Shown piece by piece: positions 1 through 7,279 of a DNA stretch of 10,072 nt. The stretch is from an uncultured Alphaproteobacteria bacterium (GTDB taxonomy: Bacteria > Pseudomonadota > Alphaproteobacteria > CAAHEQ01 > UBA3637). Numbering within the stretch: the stretch's first letter is position 1; each line of letters starts with the position of its first letter. The notes beneath the pieces are model-generated. The model had not been told where the DNA came from, ran no database searches, and saw only the letters and a list, made by a program, of their open reading frames with translations. Made by a program: the position numbers and the translations under genes. The stretch covers positions 1 to 10,072 of the forward strand of contig CALXTZ010000047.1 in the NCBI GenBank assembly GCA_944391545.1, read 5' to 3'.

Positions 1-32
1 CAACTCTCCCCCCCCCCCCCGACATCTGTCAA
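1..32 (-). promoter_or_regulatory. Possible promoter: TTGACA box followed by a G run
   Basis: On the minus strand a perfect -35-type TTGACA (32 down to 27) is followed by six bases and then the G13 run. Any -10 box would lie at or beyond the left edge, so only half of the promoter is visible. The position just past the mltG terminator suits a promoter for the next minus-strand gene. The same layout occurs near 3661-3697. Confidence 0.3.
8..20. repeat. Homopolymer run of 13 C (G on minus strand)
   Basis: Thirteen consecutive C on the plus strand. On the minus strand this is a G run beginning six bases after a TTGACA box (27-32), downstream of the mltG terminator. It would therefore lie in the upstream region of whatever minus-strand gene continues beyond the left edge. 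Runs this long are prone to slipped-strand length change and also to sequencing error, so the exact count is uncertain. Confidence 0.75.
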
Positions 33-47
33 GAAAATTCTGCCCAT

Positions 48-69
48 AAAAAAACCTCCCTAAAGAAGG
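48..69 (-). terminator. Intrinsic terminator after mltG
   Basis: On the minus strand CCTTC, a five-base loop TTTAG and GGAGG form a short stem (one G-U pair), followed directly by seven T. It begins a few bases after the mltG stop codon. The stem is short, but the U-tract is good and the position is right. Confidence 0.6.
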
Positions 70-74
70 CCCTT

Positions 75-1163
75 TTACAGATTATCAACCTCTTCCGTTA
101 TTTCCAATCCCTGATACGTTTCCGGTAAATCCGGCGGTTCCGGAATTGTTTGAATTTTCTTTTTTTGACCGGCCTGTTGCCGAGCCGTCTTATTCTTCCG
201 AATAGCTCGCCATTTTTTAACATTTTCAATATGTTCGTCATACGTTTTCGCGAATACATGCCCGCCGGTTCCGTCTGCAACAAAGTAAATATCCTGGCTT
301 TCAATCGGATTTAAAACGGCTGCAATCGATTCCCGCCCCGGATTAGCGATCGGTCCCGGCGGCAATCCGTAAATTACATACGTGTTATACGGATGCTGGA
401 TCCGCAGATCTTTTGTATAAAGCTTCCTTTTAAAAGGCAAATTTCCGTTTGTTACGGCATAAATAACCGTCGGATCAGACTGCAAGCGCATTCCTTTATC
501 CAAGCGATTCAAAAACACAGACGCAACATGGCGCCGTTCGGCAGAAAGAGACGTTTCTTTTTCAACGATGGAAGCCAAAATAACCGCTTCTCCCGGACTT
601 TTAAAAGGTACTTCAGGATACCGCGTCGGCCACAATTCATCCAAAGTCCGTTTCATGGCATTTTGCATCCGCGTAATAACACTTTGGCGCGTATCTCCGA
701 AAGAATAATAATAGGTTTCGGGCAACAATGTTCCGTTTTTAGGCACGGAGGTCACTTCCCCGATTAACCCGTCCGTTTTATTCAAAATTTCCACAATCTG
801 TCCGGATGTCAAGCCCTCGGGAATAGTCACGCGCCGAATATAGGTTTGCCCGCCGGTCAAAATATCCATCACCATTTTAGCGCTTGACCGAGCCGGAATG
901 GAATATTCGCCGGCTTTCATAGCCCCCGCTTTATTATGCGCCCGCACGCCGAACGTAAAAATAGCCGGACTTTCAATGATCCCCTCCTTTTTCAAAAAGG
1001 AAGCAATCTGCCGTAAGTTCATGCCTTTTTCAATAAAAACTTCTTTGCGAACCGGCAAAGGCCCCTCTTCCATAAAAAACTTATAGGTTGAAAAGACGCT
1101 TCCGCCGATAAGAGAGGCTAAAAATATAAATAAAAAGACATATAAAATGACGCTGCGACGCAT
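75..1163 (-). CDS. mltG: MltG/YceG endolytic murein transglycosylase
   Basis: This 362-residue protein is an inner-membrane lytic transglycosylase. The MltG family cleaves nascent peptidoglycan glycan strands and is thought to set their length by terminating polymerisation. Residues 5-23 form one membrane segment after a basic MRR start, leaving the rest in the periplasm. Residues 40-110 match the LysM-like N-terminal part. The catalytic motif ASIVEKET lies near 197-204, with E201 as the expected catalytic glutamate, followed by the conserved LNR and QSDPTVIYA stretches. The C-terminal 40 residues are charged and proline-rich, and probably disordered. The ATG is preceded by GGAAGGGG at good spacing. 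The gene has its own promoter (1187-1215) and terminator (48-69). In many proteobacteria mltG lies shortly after fabF. Here a large cysteine-rich pilin-like gene separates the two. Confidence 0.95.
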   Translation of the reverse strand: MRRSVILYVFLFIFLASLIGGSVFSTYKFFMEEGPLPVRKEVFIEKGMNLRQIASFLKKEGIIESPAIFTFGVRAHNKAGAMKAGEYSIPARSSAKMVMDILTGGQTYIRRVTIPEGLTSGQIVEILNKTDGLIGEVTSVPKNGTLLPETYYYSFGDTRQSVITRMQNAMKRTLDELWPTRYPEVPFKSPGEAVILASIVEKETSLSAERRHVASVFLNRLDKGMRLQSDPTVIYAVTNGNLPFKRKLYTKDLRIQHPYNTYVIYGLPPGPIANPGRESIAAVLNPIESQDIYFVADGTGGHVFAKTYDEHIENVKKWRAIRKNKTARQQAGQKKKIQTIPEPPDLPETYQGLEITEEVDNL

Positions 1164-1186
1164 ACGGATCCCCTTCCAATGGGCGC

Positions 1187-1215
1187 ATGATAGCTTTTTT
1201 TGTGCTTGTTGACAA
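1187..1215 (-). promoter_or_regulatory. Sigma-70-type promoter for mltG
   Basis: On the minus strand TTGTCA (1215-1210) is followed after exactly 17 bases by TATCAT (1192-1187), each one base from consensus. Transcription would start near 1180, about 17 bases before the mltG ATG. The -35 box overlaps a 7-base inverted repeat, TGCTTGT/ACAAGCA (1203-1218), which could be an operator or chance. No convincing terminator lies between the upstream cysteine-rich gene and mltG, so read-through is also possible. Confidence 0.6.
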
Positions 1216-1226
1216 GCAAAAATAAT

Positions 1227-3572
1227 CTATTCATACCAGTAATAGCAATCGCTGTCAGAAATTTTTAACGTCGTTCCATTCGGAATACAAACACTCCGTG
1301 CACTGTTTCCACTTTGACATAAAGCCGTTGCCAAATATTCATCCGGTCCACAACACGTATAAACCGTTTCGGTGCGCGTCGGATAAATATCAATATCAGC
1401 CGGGCTGTTAGACAAGGGATGAGTTGCCTCAATATGCCCATAACAACAACGAGGTCCCCACATCCAAGAATAAACATTATTGAACGTTGCTCCAGCCAGC
1501 GGCACACCGTTTTCTTCCGAAGCACAACAAGTAGAAACACCTCCGATACCGGTAACAGATACGACTTCCTGTCGAATGGAAATCTCTGTGCCCGTATCGT
1601 AATCATAGCTTGGATATGAGGCAGGACAACATTCCGGAGCATCTATCCCCATATACGGTTCGCCGGCACAGCATTGCGCATTGTATCCGTATCCTTCACT
1701 GCCGGTCCAATAAGCCGTTTGTCCCTCCGGACAACACGCTTTGTCTCCCGTGGGACGATCCCGCCCAAAATCAGAATATTGAATATCAATCAATTCTTTT
1801 GGTTCTTCTTCTGTCGATCGACAACAATCATAGTCCGTTCCTGTCGGTGGAATATATACCGTCCCCGTGCAACATTGACCGGAACCCGAGTTCAGAGGCC
1901 AATATGCTTCTTGACCTTCGGAACAACATGCGAGTGGATTTTGATGCTTAAAAGATTGAGCCGTCATTATCGTTTCACCACAACATTGTACACCATACTC
2001 AACGTGCCAATAGGCTGACGTATACACCGGATCACAGCACGTACCAATATCGTTGCCATCCGGATGACCCACAACGTTAAAGGCATGATAACCGCCTCCG
2101 CAACAAGTATAATAGCCATCGGAATTACGGGCAATTTCGCCGTTGCAACATAATGCGCTGCTCGTTTCACTCCAGACATACGCATTTTGCCCCAGCGGAC
2201 AGCACATTTCACCGGAATCGGCCCCGTAAATCTTACTGACCCATTTGCCGTCTTCGGTGTTACAACATCCCCAATTGCCGTTCCGATCTTGATAAGGCAT
2301 TCCGAAGCAACACTCGCCGGCCGTACCGTTCCAGAAAGCATGCGGAATGGGCTCACCCGAGCAATTCAAGCAACATCCGTCGGATTCTCCGTCGGGTTTA
2401 CCTTTGATTTCAACCGTCCAGTATCCTTCCGAACCGTCGGAGCATGTTTTCCCCGGATTTAATAACGAAGCGCTACCGCAACCAATCGGACAATCCGTCT
2501 CTGTCGGTTCACAAGAATCCGAGCAATCGCCTGCGTTGATTTGGCAACAATCAACGGCTTCATTACAACAACTGCCGCCGGCAATCGTCACCGTCGTTCC
2601 GCCTCTGTCTTCACACGTACACGCTTCATCCGGTACGCACGCGCAATCCGCATCCGTCAACGGGCAACAGGTTCCGCTTTCTGTTGCACAACATGATCCG
2701 GTCATTTTCGCTATTGTCTGATCTTCCGAACATGTCCGACACCCGTTTTCATCTATGATTTCTTCACGACACCCGTCACATCCGGTAAAGTCGGGGCAAT
2801 TGCTTTTGCATCCGATAATACATCCGCAATCATCTACCCCCATCGATTCTTGACCTTCCGGGCAAGACAAAATGGAACACGTTTTTAAAACACACGTTCC
2901 TTCCACACATCGTTCACAAGCGGTACACCCCGGTTGACAAGCATCCGGATCATCAGGACCGCCGGAACCACTGCCGGAGCCGCCGCCTGTCCCGGAACCG
3001 CCCGAAGACCCGCCTTGCCCCGTTCCGTCGCAAATCGTCCCGTCACTGCCGAAACAGAATTTCATCGCAAGGCCATCTTCCGTTCCGCAAATATCACTGT
3101 CACCTTGATAAACCGAATCGTTAACCACAATTTGATCAATATCCGTCGGGTTCATTTTCAATATCAGTTCGCATACCCGATACGTCACGCCCGTTGCTTC
3201 GACGTAATACGAAGTCCCGTCATCTTTTTGTGTTGTCATCGGGTAGTAAGTCCCTTGACGACCGTTGTTAACCAACCCCGGGAAGCGGAACTCATAGCCC
3301 GTTTCTTTATCAAAGTAATATTCATCAATCATCGGAACATTGGTACCGCGCAACATGACGTCATAAATCGTCTCATTGGCTCGATGTTTATTCATCGCAT
3401 ATGTAAATCCGACCAAAGCCACGATTGACAAAATCCCGATAACGGCCAAAACAGCGAGCATCTCAATCATACTCCGCCCAATGGAATGTCCGGAATGTTT
3501 TGCCCGTGCCTTTACCCCTTGATTTGAAAAACGAGATGTTTTGCCGTTTTGGTTAGAATGATTTTGCGTCAA
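1227..3572 (-). CDS. Cysteine-rich protein with type IV prepilin N-terminus
   Basis: This 781-residue protein has no function I can name. Residues 1-32 form a basic leader ending in Gly. The motif GRSMIEMLAVLAVIGILS (32-49) fits a class III (type IV pilin/pseudopilin) signal: cleavage after G32, Glu at mature position 5, then a hydrophobic helix to about residue 60. Residues 61-183 form a small pilin-like domain with few cysteines. A Gly/Ser linker spans about 184-205. Residues 211-281 hold about 15 cysteines in an antistasin- or EGF-like spacing. Residues 294-741 contain 21 adjacent Cys-Cys pairs, typically spaced 12-35 residues apart. Recurring motifs are CC-x-x-GQ-x-AYW and QCC-x-G. In all I count about 74 cysteines (over 9%). 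I infer a periplasmic or surface protein with many disulfides, handled by prepilin peptidase and a pilus or type II secretion-like machine, none of which lies in the window. The start codon is TTG. The protein could be an adhesin, a minor pilin tip, or a structural stalk. Confidence 0.8.
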   Translation of the reverse strand: MTQNHSNQNGKTSRFSNQGVKARAKHSGHSIGRSMIEMLAVLAVIGILSIVALVGFTYAMNKHRANETIYDVMLRGTNVPMIDEYYFDKETGYEFRFPGLVNNGRQGTYYPMTTQKDDGTSYYVEATGVTYRVCELILKMNPTDIDQIVVNDSVYQGDSDICGTEDGLAMKFCFGSDGTICDGTGQGGSSGGSGTGGGSGSGSGGPDDPDACQPGCTACERCVEGTCVLKTCSILSCPEGQESMGVDDCGCIIGCKSNCPDFTGCDGCREEIIDENGCRTCSEDQTIAKMTGSCCATESGTCCPLTDADCACVPDEACTCEDRGGTTVTIAGGSCCNEAVDCCQINAGDCSDSCEPTETDCPIGCGSASLLNPGKTCSDGSEGYWTVEIKGKPDGESDGCCLNCSGEPIPHAFWNGTAGECCFGMPYQDRNGNWGCCNTEDGKWVSKIYGADSGEMCCPLGQNAYVWSETSSALCCNGEIARNSDGYYTCCGGGYHAFNVVGHPDGNDIGTCCDPVYTSAYWHVEYGVQCCGETIMTAQSFKHQNPLACCSEGQEAYWPLNSGSGQCCTGTVYIPPTGTDYDCCRSTEEEPKELIDIQYSDFGRDRPTGDKACCPEGQTAYWTGSEGYGYNAQCCAGEPYMGIDAPECCPASYPSYDYDTGTEISIRQEVVSVTGIGGVSTCCASEENGVPLAGATFNNVYSWMWGPRCCYGHIEATHPLSNSPADIDIYPTRTETVYTCCGPDEYLATALCQSGNSARSVCIPNGTTLKISDSDCYYWYE

Positions 3573-3586
3573 TTCCTTTTCTCCTC
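3570..3586 (-). promoter_or_regulatory. Shine-Dalgarno and TTG start of the Cys-rich gene
   Basis: On the minus strand GAGGAG (3586-3581) lies eight bases before TTG (3572-3570), ideal ribosome-binding spacing. The first in-frame ATG is codon 35, inside the prepilin motif, which would destroy the leader. A stop codon (TAA) lies in frame a short way upstream. TTG is therefore the best start, and it implies reduced initiation efficiency. Confidence 0.7.
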
Positions 3587-3660
3587 GGTTTTTATTTTAC
3601 TTTAGCCGATATTATCTTTCGCGGTTCACCACTTCACTGCGAATCTAAACATTCATTTTC

Positions 3661-3697
3661 TCTATTTTTACAAGTTTACCCCCCCCCTATTTGTCAA
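3661..3697 (-). promoter_or_regulatory. Candidate promoter with G run, Cys-rich gene
   Basis: On the minus strand a perfect TTGACA (3697-3692) is followed by AATA, nine G (3687-3679), then TAAACTTGTAAAAAT. No good -10 box lies at the ideal 17-base spacing. TAAACT would be 13 bases away, TTGTAA 18, and TAAAAA 21. With a run of 13 G, TAAACT would sit at exactly 17; with five G, TAAAAA would. Changes in run length could therefore switch the promoter. A second possible -10 (GATAAT, about 3612-3617) lies nearer the gene but lacks a good -35. The assignment as promoter is inference. Confidence 0.45.
3679..3687. repeat. Homopolymer run of 9 C (G on minus strand)
   Basis: Nine C in an otherwise AT-rich intergenic gap between fabF and the cysteine-rich gene. 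The run lies between a TTGACA box and the gene start, where length variation would change promoter spacing or leader length. Confidence 0.8.
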
Positions 3698-3742
3698 GTA
3701 AAATTTAAAGAAGAAAGGAAACCACCCGCCGCTTTCAGGCAT

Positions 3743-3768
3743 AAAAAAACCGCCCCGGCAGGAGCGGT
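3743..3768 (-). terminator. Intrinsic terminator after fabF
   Basis: On the minus strand ACCGCTCC, loop TGCC and GGGGCGGT form an 8-base-pair stem with one G-U pair, followed by seven T. It lies 22 bases after the fabF stop codon. It marks the end of the fatty-acid block and makes the downstream cysteine-rich gene a separate transcription unit. Confidence 0.9.
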
Positions 3769-3790
3769 CTTTTGATCGCATTCAATTCAT

Positions 3791-5038
3791 TTAAACTTTT
3801 TTGAAAATCAAGCTGGCATTTGTTCCGCCGAAACCGAACGAATTGGACAAAGCCACGTTGATTTCTTTTTCGCGTGCGACGTTCGGCACCAAATCGAAAT
3901 CACCCACTTCGTCGTCCGGATCTTCCAAGTTGACCGTCGGCGGCAAAATGTTGTGATTCATTGCCATAATGGAATAAATCGCTTCAACCGCTCCGGCCGC
4001 GCCCAATAAATGACCGACAACCGATTTCGTCGAAGACATAGACACCTTCGTGTCACCGAATAATTCTTTAACAGCCTTTAATTCCACCAAGTCGCCCACC
4101 GGTGTCGATGTCCCGTGCGCATTGATGTAATCAACGTCTTGCGGTGTCAGGCCGGCACTTTTCAAAGCCGCTTTCATAGCGCGCAACCCGCCGTTATTGC
4201 CCGGCGCCGTAATATGATAAGCATCTCCGCTCATCCCGTAACCGACCAATTCGCCGTAAATTTTAGCACCGCGTTTCTTGGCATGTTCATATTCTTCCAG
4301 AACCAAAATACCGGAGCCTTCACCCATCACAAAGCCGTCGCGGCCTTTATCCCAAGGACGAGAAGCCTTGTCCGGCGTGTCGTTATAATGCGTTGACAAA
4401 GCACGTGCCTGTGAGAAGCCTGCAATACCCAACGGACAAATTGCCGATTCGGCGCCGCCGGCTACCATCACATCCGCTTCGCCGCACCGAATTAAGCGCG
4501 CTGCATCTCCGATCGCATGCGTCCCGGTTGCACAAGCCGTCACAACGGAATGATTCGGCCCTTGGAAACCGTACTTAATGGAAACATGACCGGAAGCCAA
4601 GTTAATCAAGCACGCCGGAATAAAAAACGGAGACACCCGGCGCGGACCATTTTCATTCATGGCAATGACCGTTTCGGCAATCGTTCGAAGTCCGCCGATA
4701 CCGGAGCCGATCAAAACACCGGTGCGTTCTTTGTCTTCGTCGCTTTGCGCGACCCAACCCGAATCTTCCACCGCATCCGTTGCCGCCGCAATCGCATAAA
4801 TAATAAACTCATCCATGTGTCGTTGTTCTTTCGGAGAAATCACCGAATCCGCATCAAATTGTCCGGGTTCGGTTCCTTTGGGAACAAAACCGCCGACTTT
4901 GGCAACAAAATCTGTTGTATCAAAAGATGTAATCGGACTGATGACAGACTTTCCTGCCGTAATTCCTTTCCAGTTCGCATCCAAGCCACGTCCGACAGGA
5001 CTGACAATACCCATACCAGTTACAACAACACGTCTCAT
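3791..5038 (-). CDS. fabF: 3-oxoacyl-ACP synthase II (FabF)
   Basis: This cytoplasmic condensing enzyme elongates acyl-ACP by decarboxylative condensation with malonyl-ACP (KAS II, type II fatty-acid synthesis). At 415 residues it is full length for the family. The catalytic triad is visible: C169 in VVTACATGTHA, H308 in INAHGTSTPVGD, and H343 in KSVVGHLLGAAGA, with K338 nearby. The C-terminal NSFGFGGTNA signature is intact. The start ATG follows a GAGG-type ribosome site. The gene lies 89 bases after acpP, separated by a long hairpin, and is closed by a strong terminator. Nothing suggests decay. Confidence 0.97.
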   Translation of the reverse strand: MRRVVVTGMGIVSPVGRGLDANWKGITAGKSVISPITSFDTTDFVAKVGGFVPKGTEPGQFDADSVISPKEQRHMDEFIIYAIAAATDAVEDSGWVAQSDEDKERTGVLIGSGIGGLRTIAETVIAMNENGPRRVSPFFIPACLINLASGHVSIKYGFQGPNHSVVTACATGTHAIGDAARLIRCGEADVMVAGGAESAICPLGIAGFSQARALSTHYNDTPDKASRPWDKGRDGFVMGEGSGILVLEEYEHAKKRGAKIYGELVGYGMSGDAYHITAPGNNGGLRAMKAALKSAGLTPQDVDYINAHGTSTPVGDLVELKAVKELFGDTKVSMSSTKSVVGHLLGAAGAVEAIYSIMAMNHNILPPTVNLEDPDDEVGDFDLVPNVAREKEINVALSNSFGFGGTNASLIFKKV

Positions 5039-5069
5039 ACTCTTTTAAACCTCTATTGAAAACAAGCTA

Positions 5070-5108
5070 TAAGCGCTAAAGATTCAAAATCGAATCTTTT
5101 AGCGCTTA
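5070..5108 (-). promoter_or_regulatory. Long hairpin between acpP and fabF
   Basis: An inverted repeat with arms 5070-5085 and 5092-5108 (16 and 17 bases, one bulged T) around a six-base loop. The core palindrome AAGCGCT lies at the base of the stem. It begins 20 bases after the acpP stop. On the minus strand no T-run follows, so it is not a typical terminator. It may protect the 3' end of abundant acpP mRNA, act as a processing site, or partly attenuate transcription into fabF. Confidence 0.7.
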
Positions 5109-5127
5109 AAGGATAACATCTTAAAAA

Positions 5128-5361
5128 TTAAACGGCTTTTTCGATGAAATCAATTGCATCCTTCACCGTGCGGATTTTTTCCGCAGCGTCGTCAGGAATA
5201 GCGCAACCGAATTGTTCTTCAAAAGCCATGACAAGCTCGACCGTATCGAGGCTGTCTGCGCCCAAATCATCGATGAAACTTGCATTGTCTGTTACTTTGG
5301 ATTCGTCAACGCCCAAGTGTTCAACAACAATCTTTTTTACGCGTTCAGCAATATCACTCAT
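5128..5361 (-). CDS. acpP: Acyl carrier protein (AcpP)
   Basis: This 77-residue acidic protein carries growing acyl chains on a 4'-phosphopantetheine arm through all steps of fatty-acid synthesis, and donates to lipid A and phospholipid synthesis. The attachment serine is S37 in GADSLDTVELVMAFEEQFG, the canonical helix II motif. Length and acidity are typical. The ATG is preceded by AAAGGA seven bases upstream. It lies between fabG and fabF, with its own promoter in the 126-base gap after fabG, which fits the need for much more ACP than enzyme. Confidence 0.98.
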   Translation of the reverse strand: MSDIAERVKKIVVEHLGVDESKVTDNASFIDDLGADSLDTVELVMAFEEQFGCAIPDDAAEKIRTVKDAIDFIEKAV

Positions 5362-5419
5362 TTTTAATTCCTTTAAATTGTTAATACAAATATCGTTAAA
5401 ATTTGCTTTTAACCATAAC

Positions 5420-5440
5420 TAAAGTTCGTTTTAAACTTTA
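5420..5440 (-). promoter_or_regulatory. Small inverted repeat in the acpP leader
   Basis: TAAAGTT (5420-5426) and AACTTTA (5434-5440) form a 7-base stem with a 7-base loop just inside the predicted acpP transcript start. It is AT-rich and weak. It could be a 5' stabilising hairpin, an operator, or chance. Confidence 0.35.
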
Positions 5441-5449
5441 ATGACGGTG

Positions 5450-5478
5450 TTTATAGCACATTCACATCCGCACGTCAA
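5450..5478 (-). promoter_or_regulatory. Sigma-70-type promoter for acpP
   Basis: On the minus strand TTGACG (5478-5473), a 17-base spacer and TATAAA (5455-5450) form a near-consensus promoter. It begins ten bases after the fabG stop codon. Transcription would start near 5443, giving a leader of about 80 bases before acpP. Confidence 0.75.
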
Positions 5479-5487
5479 ATCTGTTTT

Positions 5488-6228
5488 TTAAATCATAGCC
5501 ATCCCGCCGTTGACGTGAATGGTTTGGCCCGTAATATAAGAGGCCTCATCACTGGCGAGGAACAAAACAGCATTTGCAATATCTTCCGGCAAACCTAATC
5601 TTGCCATCGGAATCGTCGCGGTTAATTTCGCTTTGGCTTCATCCGACAAGACATCCGTCATCGGCGTCTTGATAAAGCCCGGAGCGACACAGTTAACGGT
5701 AATGCCGCGGCTGGCCACTTCCTGACCGATGCACTTCGACATCCCGATTAATCCCGCTTTTGACGCGGAATAGTTGGCTTGACCGGCATTACCCATGACG
5801 CCCACGACAGACGCCATGCCGATAATCCGCCCGTAACGGCGTTTCATCATGCCCGGCATTACGGCTCTGGCCAATTTAACGCCGGCCGTCAAGTTAATAT
5901 CTAAAACCATTTGCCATTGTTCATCCGTCATACGCATGGACAATCCGTCCTTCGTAATGCCGGCGTTGTTGACAAGAATATCAATCTTTCCCATGTCTTT
6001 TTCAGCATCCTGAACCAGCTTTTTCAAGCTTTCCGAGTCCGTCAGGTTCGCCGTATAAGTATAAAGACGCTCGCCGCCCAATTCAGCCTTAAACGCTTCC
6101 AAAGCGTCCTTGTTCATATCGGTCATGGCAACGGTTGCCCCTTGCGCATGCAATTTTTTCACAATCTGACGGCCAATTCCGCCGGTTGCTCCGGTAACCA
6201 GAGCTGTCTTTCCTGTAAAATCAAGCAT
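5488..6228 (-). CDS. fabG: 3-oxoacyl-ACP reductase (FabG)
   Basis: This NADPH-dependent reductase converts 3-oxoacyl-ACP to 3-hydroxyacyl-ACP in the cytoplasm. It is a 246-residue short-chain dehydrogenase of standard length. The cofactor motif TGATGGIG lies near residues 12-19, NNAG at 87-90, and the catalytic N111, S140, Y153 and K157 (YSASK) are all present. The C-terminal ITGQTIHVNGGMAMI ending is typical of FabG. The ATG follows AAAGGA at eight to nine bases. It starts 32 bases after fabD, so the two are very likely co-transcribed. Confidence 0.97.
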   Translation of the reverse strand: MLDFTGKTALVTGATGGIGRQIVKKLHAQGATVAMTDMNKDALEAFKAELGGERLYTYTANLTDSESLKKLVQDAEKDMGKIDILVNNAGITKDGLSMRMTDEQWQMVLDINLTAGVKLARAVMPGMMKRRYGRIIGMASVVGVMGNAGQANYSASKAGLIGMSKCIGQEVASRGITVNCVAPGFIKTPMTDVLSDEAKAKLTATIPMARLGLPEDIANAVLFLASDEASYITGQTIHVNGGMAMI

Positions 6229-6260
6229 TTCTCTTTCCTTTTCTGATTGATACTTATTAT

Positions 6261-7190
6261 TTAAACCGTTTTTGAAAATTCTTCAAGTGTTAAAACGCTG
6301 TTGACCGAAACGGCTCCCATATCCGAGACAATCCGTTTCGTTAAACCCGTCAATACTTTTCCGGCACCGGCTTCCACCAACGTATCGACTCCCTGCCCGT
6401 GCATGTATTGAACGCTTTGCGTCCAACGGACGGAACCGGTGATTTGTTCATACAGCAATTCTTTAATTTGAGCCGCATCCGTTTGAGCCGTCGCCGAAAT
6501 ATTGCTCACCACCGGAATAACCGGATTTTGCATCGGAGCCGCCATCAATACGGCCTTCATCTCATCGGCAGCTTCCTGCATCAGCGGGCTGTGAAAAGCA
6601 CCTGAAACCGGCAAAACCAGTGCCCGTTTAGCCCCTCTTGCCGAAGCAATCGTACAGGCCTTTTCAACCGTTTCTTGCGTACCGCTGATGACCACTTGGC
6701 CGATTGAATTATCATTGGCGACAAAACAGCCAGCCTCCGTCACGACTTGGCGCACATCATCCATAGACAAGCCGATAATCGCCGCCATCGCCCCCGGATT
6801 CTTTTCGCCGGCCCGTGCCATTGCTTCTCCGCGCCGACGCAGCAATTTCGCCGTGTCCGCCACAGACAAAGCCCCGGCCGCGCACAATGCACTGTATTCA
6901 CCTAAAGAATGCCCGGCAACAAACTGAAACGTTCCTTGCAGCGAAATGCCCAGCTCTTTTTGCATCACCCGCACCACAGCCATCGACATGGCCATCAAAG
7001 CCGGCTGTGCGTTTTGCGTTTGGGTCAATGTTTCCATCGGCCCTTCAAATATGATTTTGGATAAAGATTGGCTTAAAGCCTCATCCACTTCCTGAAAAAC
7101 GTCACGCGCCGCCGCATAGGCATCGTACAAATCCTTGCCCATGCCGACCGTTTGAGACCCTTGTCCCGGAAAAACCAACGCTTTTGTCAT
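6261..7190 (-). CDS. fabD: Malonyl-CoA:ACP transacylase (FabD)
   Basis: FabD moves the malonyl group from CoA to ACP, supplying extender units. At 309 residues it is normal length. The N-terminal FPGQGSQ motif (7-13), the nucleophile S95 in GHSLGEYSAL, the conserved arginine in RRRGEAM (about 118-124), and the catalytic H200 in VSGAFHSPLM are all present. The ATG is preceded by AAGGGAG nine bases upstream. The 89-base gap from the upstream ACP-like gene holds no clear terminator and no convincing promoter, so the two genes may share a transcript. Confidence 0.97.
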   Translation of the reverse strand: MTKALVFPGQGSQTVGMGKDLYDAYAAARDVFQEVDEALSQSLSKIIFEGPMETLTQTQNAQPALMAMSMAVVRVMQKELGISLQGTFQFVAGHSLGEYSALCAAGALSVADTAKLLRRRGEAMARAGEKNPGAMAAIIGLSMDDVRQVVTEAGCFVANDNSIGQVVISGTQETVEKACTIASARGAKRALVLPVSGAFHSPLMQEAADEMKAVLMAAPMQNPVIPVVSNISATAQTDAAQIKELLYEQITGSVRWTQSVQYMHGQGVDTLVEAGAGKVLTGLTKRIVSDMGAVSVNSVLTLEEFSKTV

Positions 7191-7279
7191 AAAAGAATAC
7201 TCCCTTTGTCAAAATTTGTTTTCATCATACACAAATTTTTCAAAAAGAAAATTAAATTTTTATGACAGCCTGTAAAAAA

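Noticed and set aside
393..767. Plus-strand open frame of 124 codons opposite mltG
   Set aside because: Shadow of mltG: no ribosome site, no recognisable motif, and a composition expected from antisense of a real gene. The same applies to the other antisense frames over fabF, fabG, fabD, dnaX and the Cys-rich gene.
1265..1642. Second minus-strand frame inside the Cys-rich gene
   Set aside because: Out-of-frame shadow of 1227-3572. The main frame is continuous with regular Cys spacing through this stretch, so no frameshift is needed.
1800..2960. Repeats in the Cys-rich gene as a CRISPR-like or DNA repeat array
   Set aside because: The periodicity is in the protein (Cys-Cys pairs, read as ACAACA-type codons on the plus strand). 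Spacing and sequence vary too much for a DNA repeat array.
7191..7212. TTGACA (7212-7207, minus) as a fabD promoter
   Set aside because: It lies about 16 bases before the ATG and abuts the ribosome site, so a matching -10 would fall inside fabD. No good pair was found in the gap.
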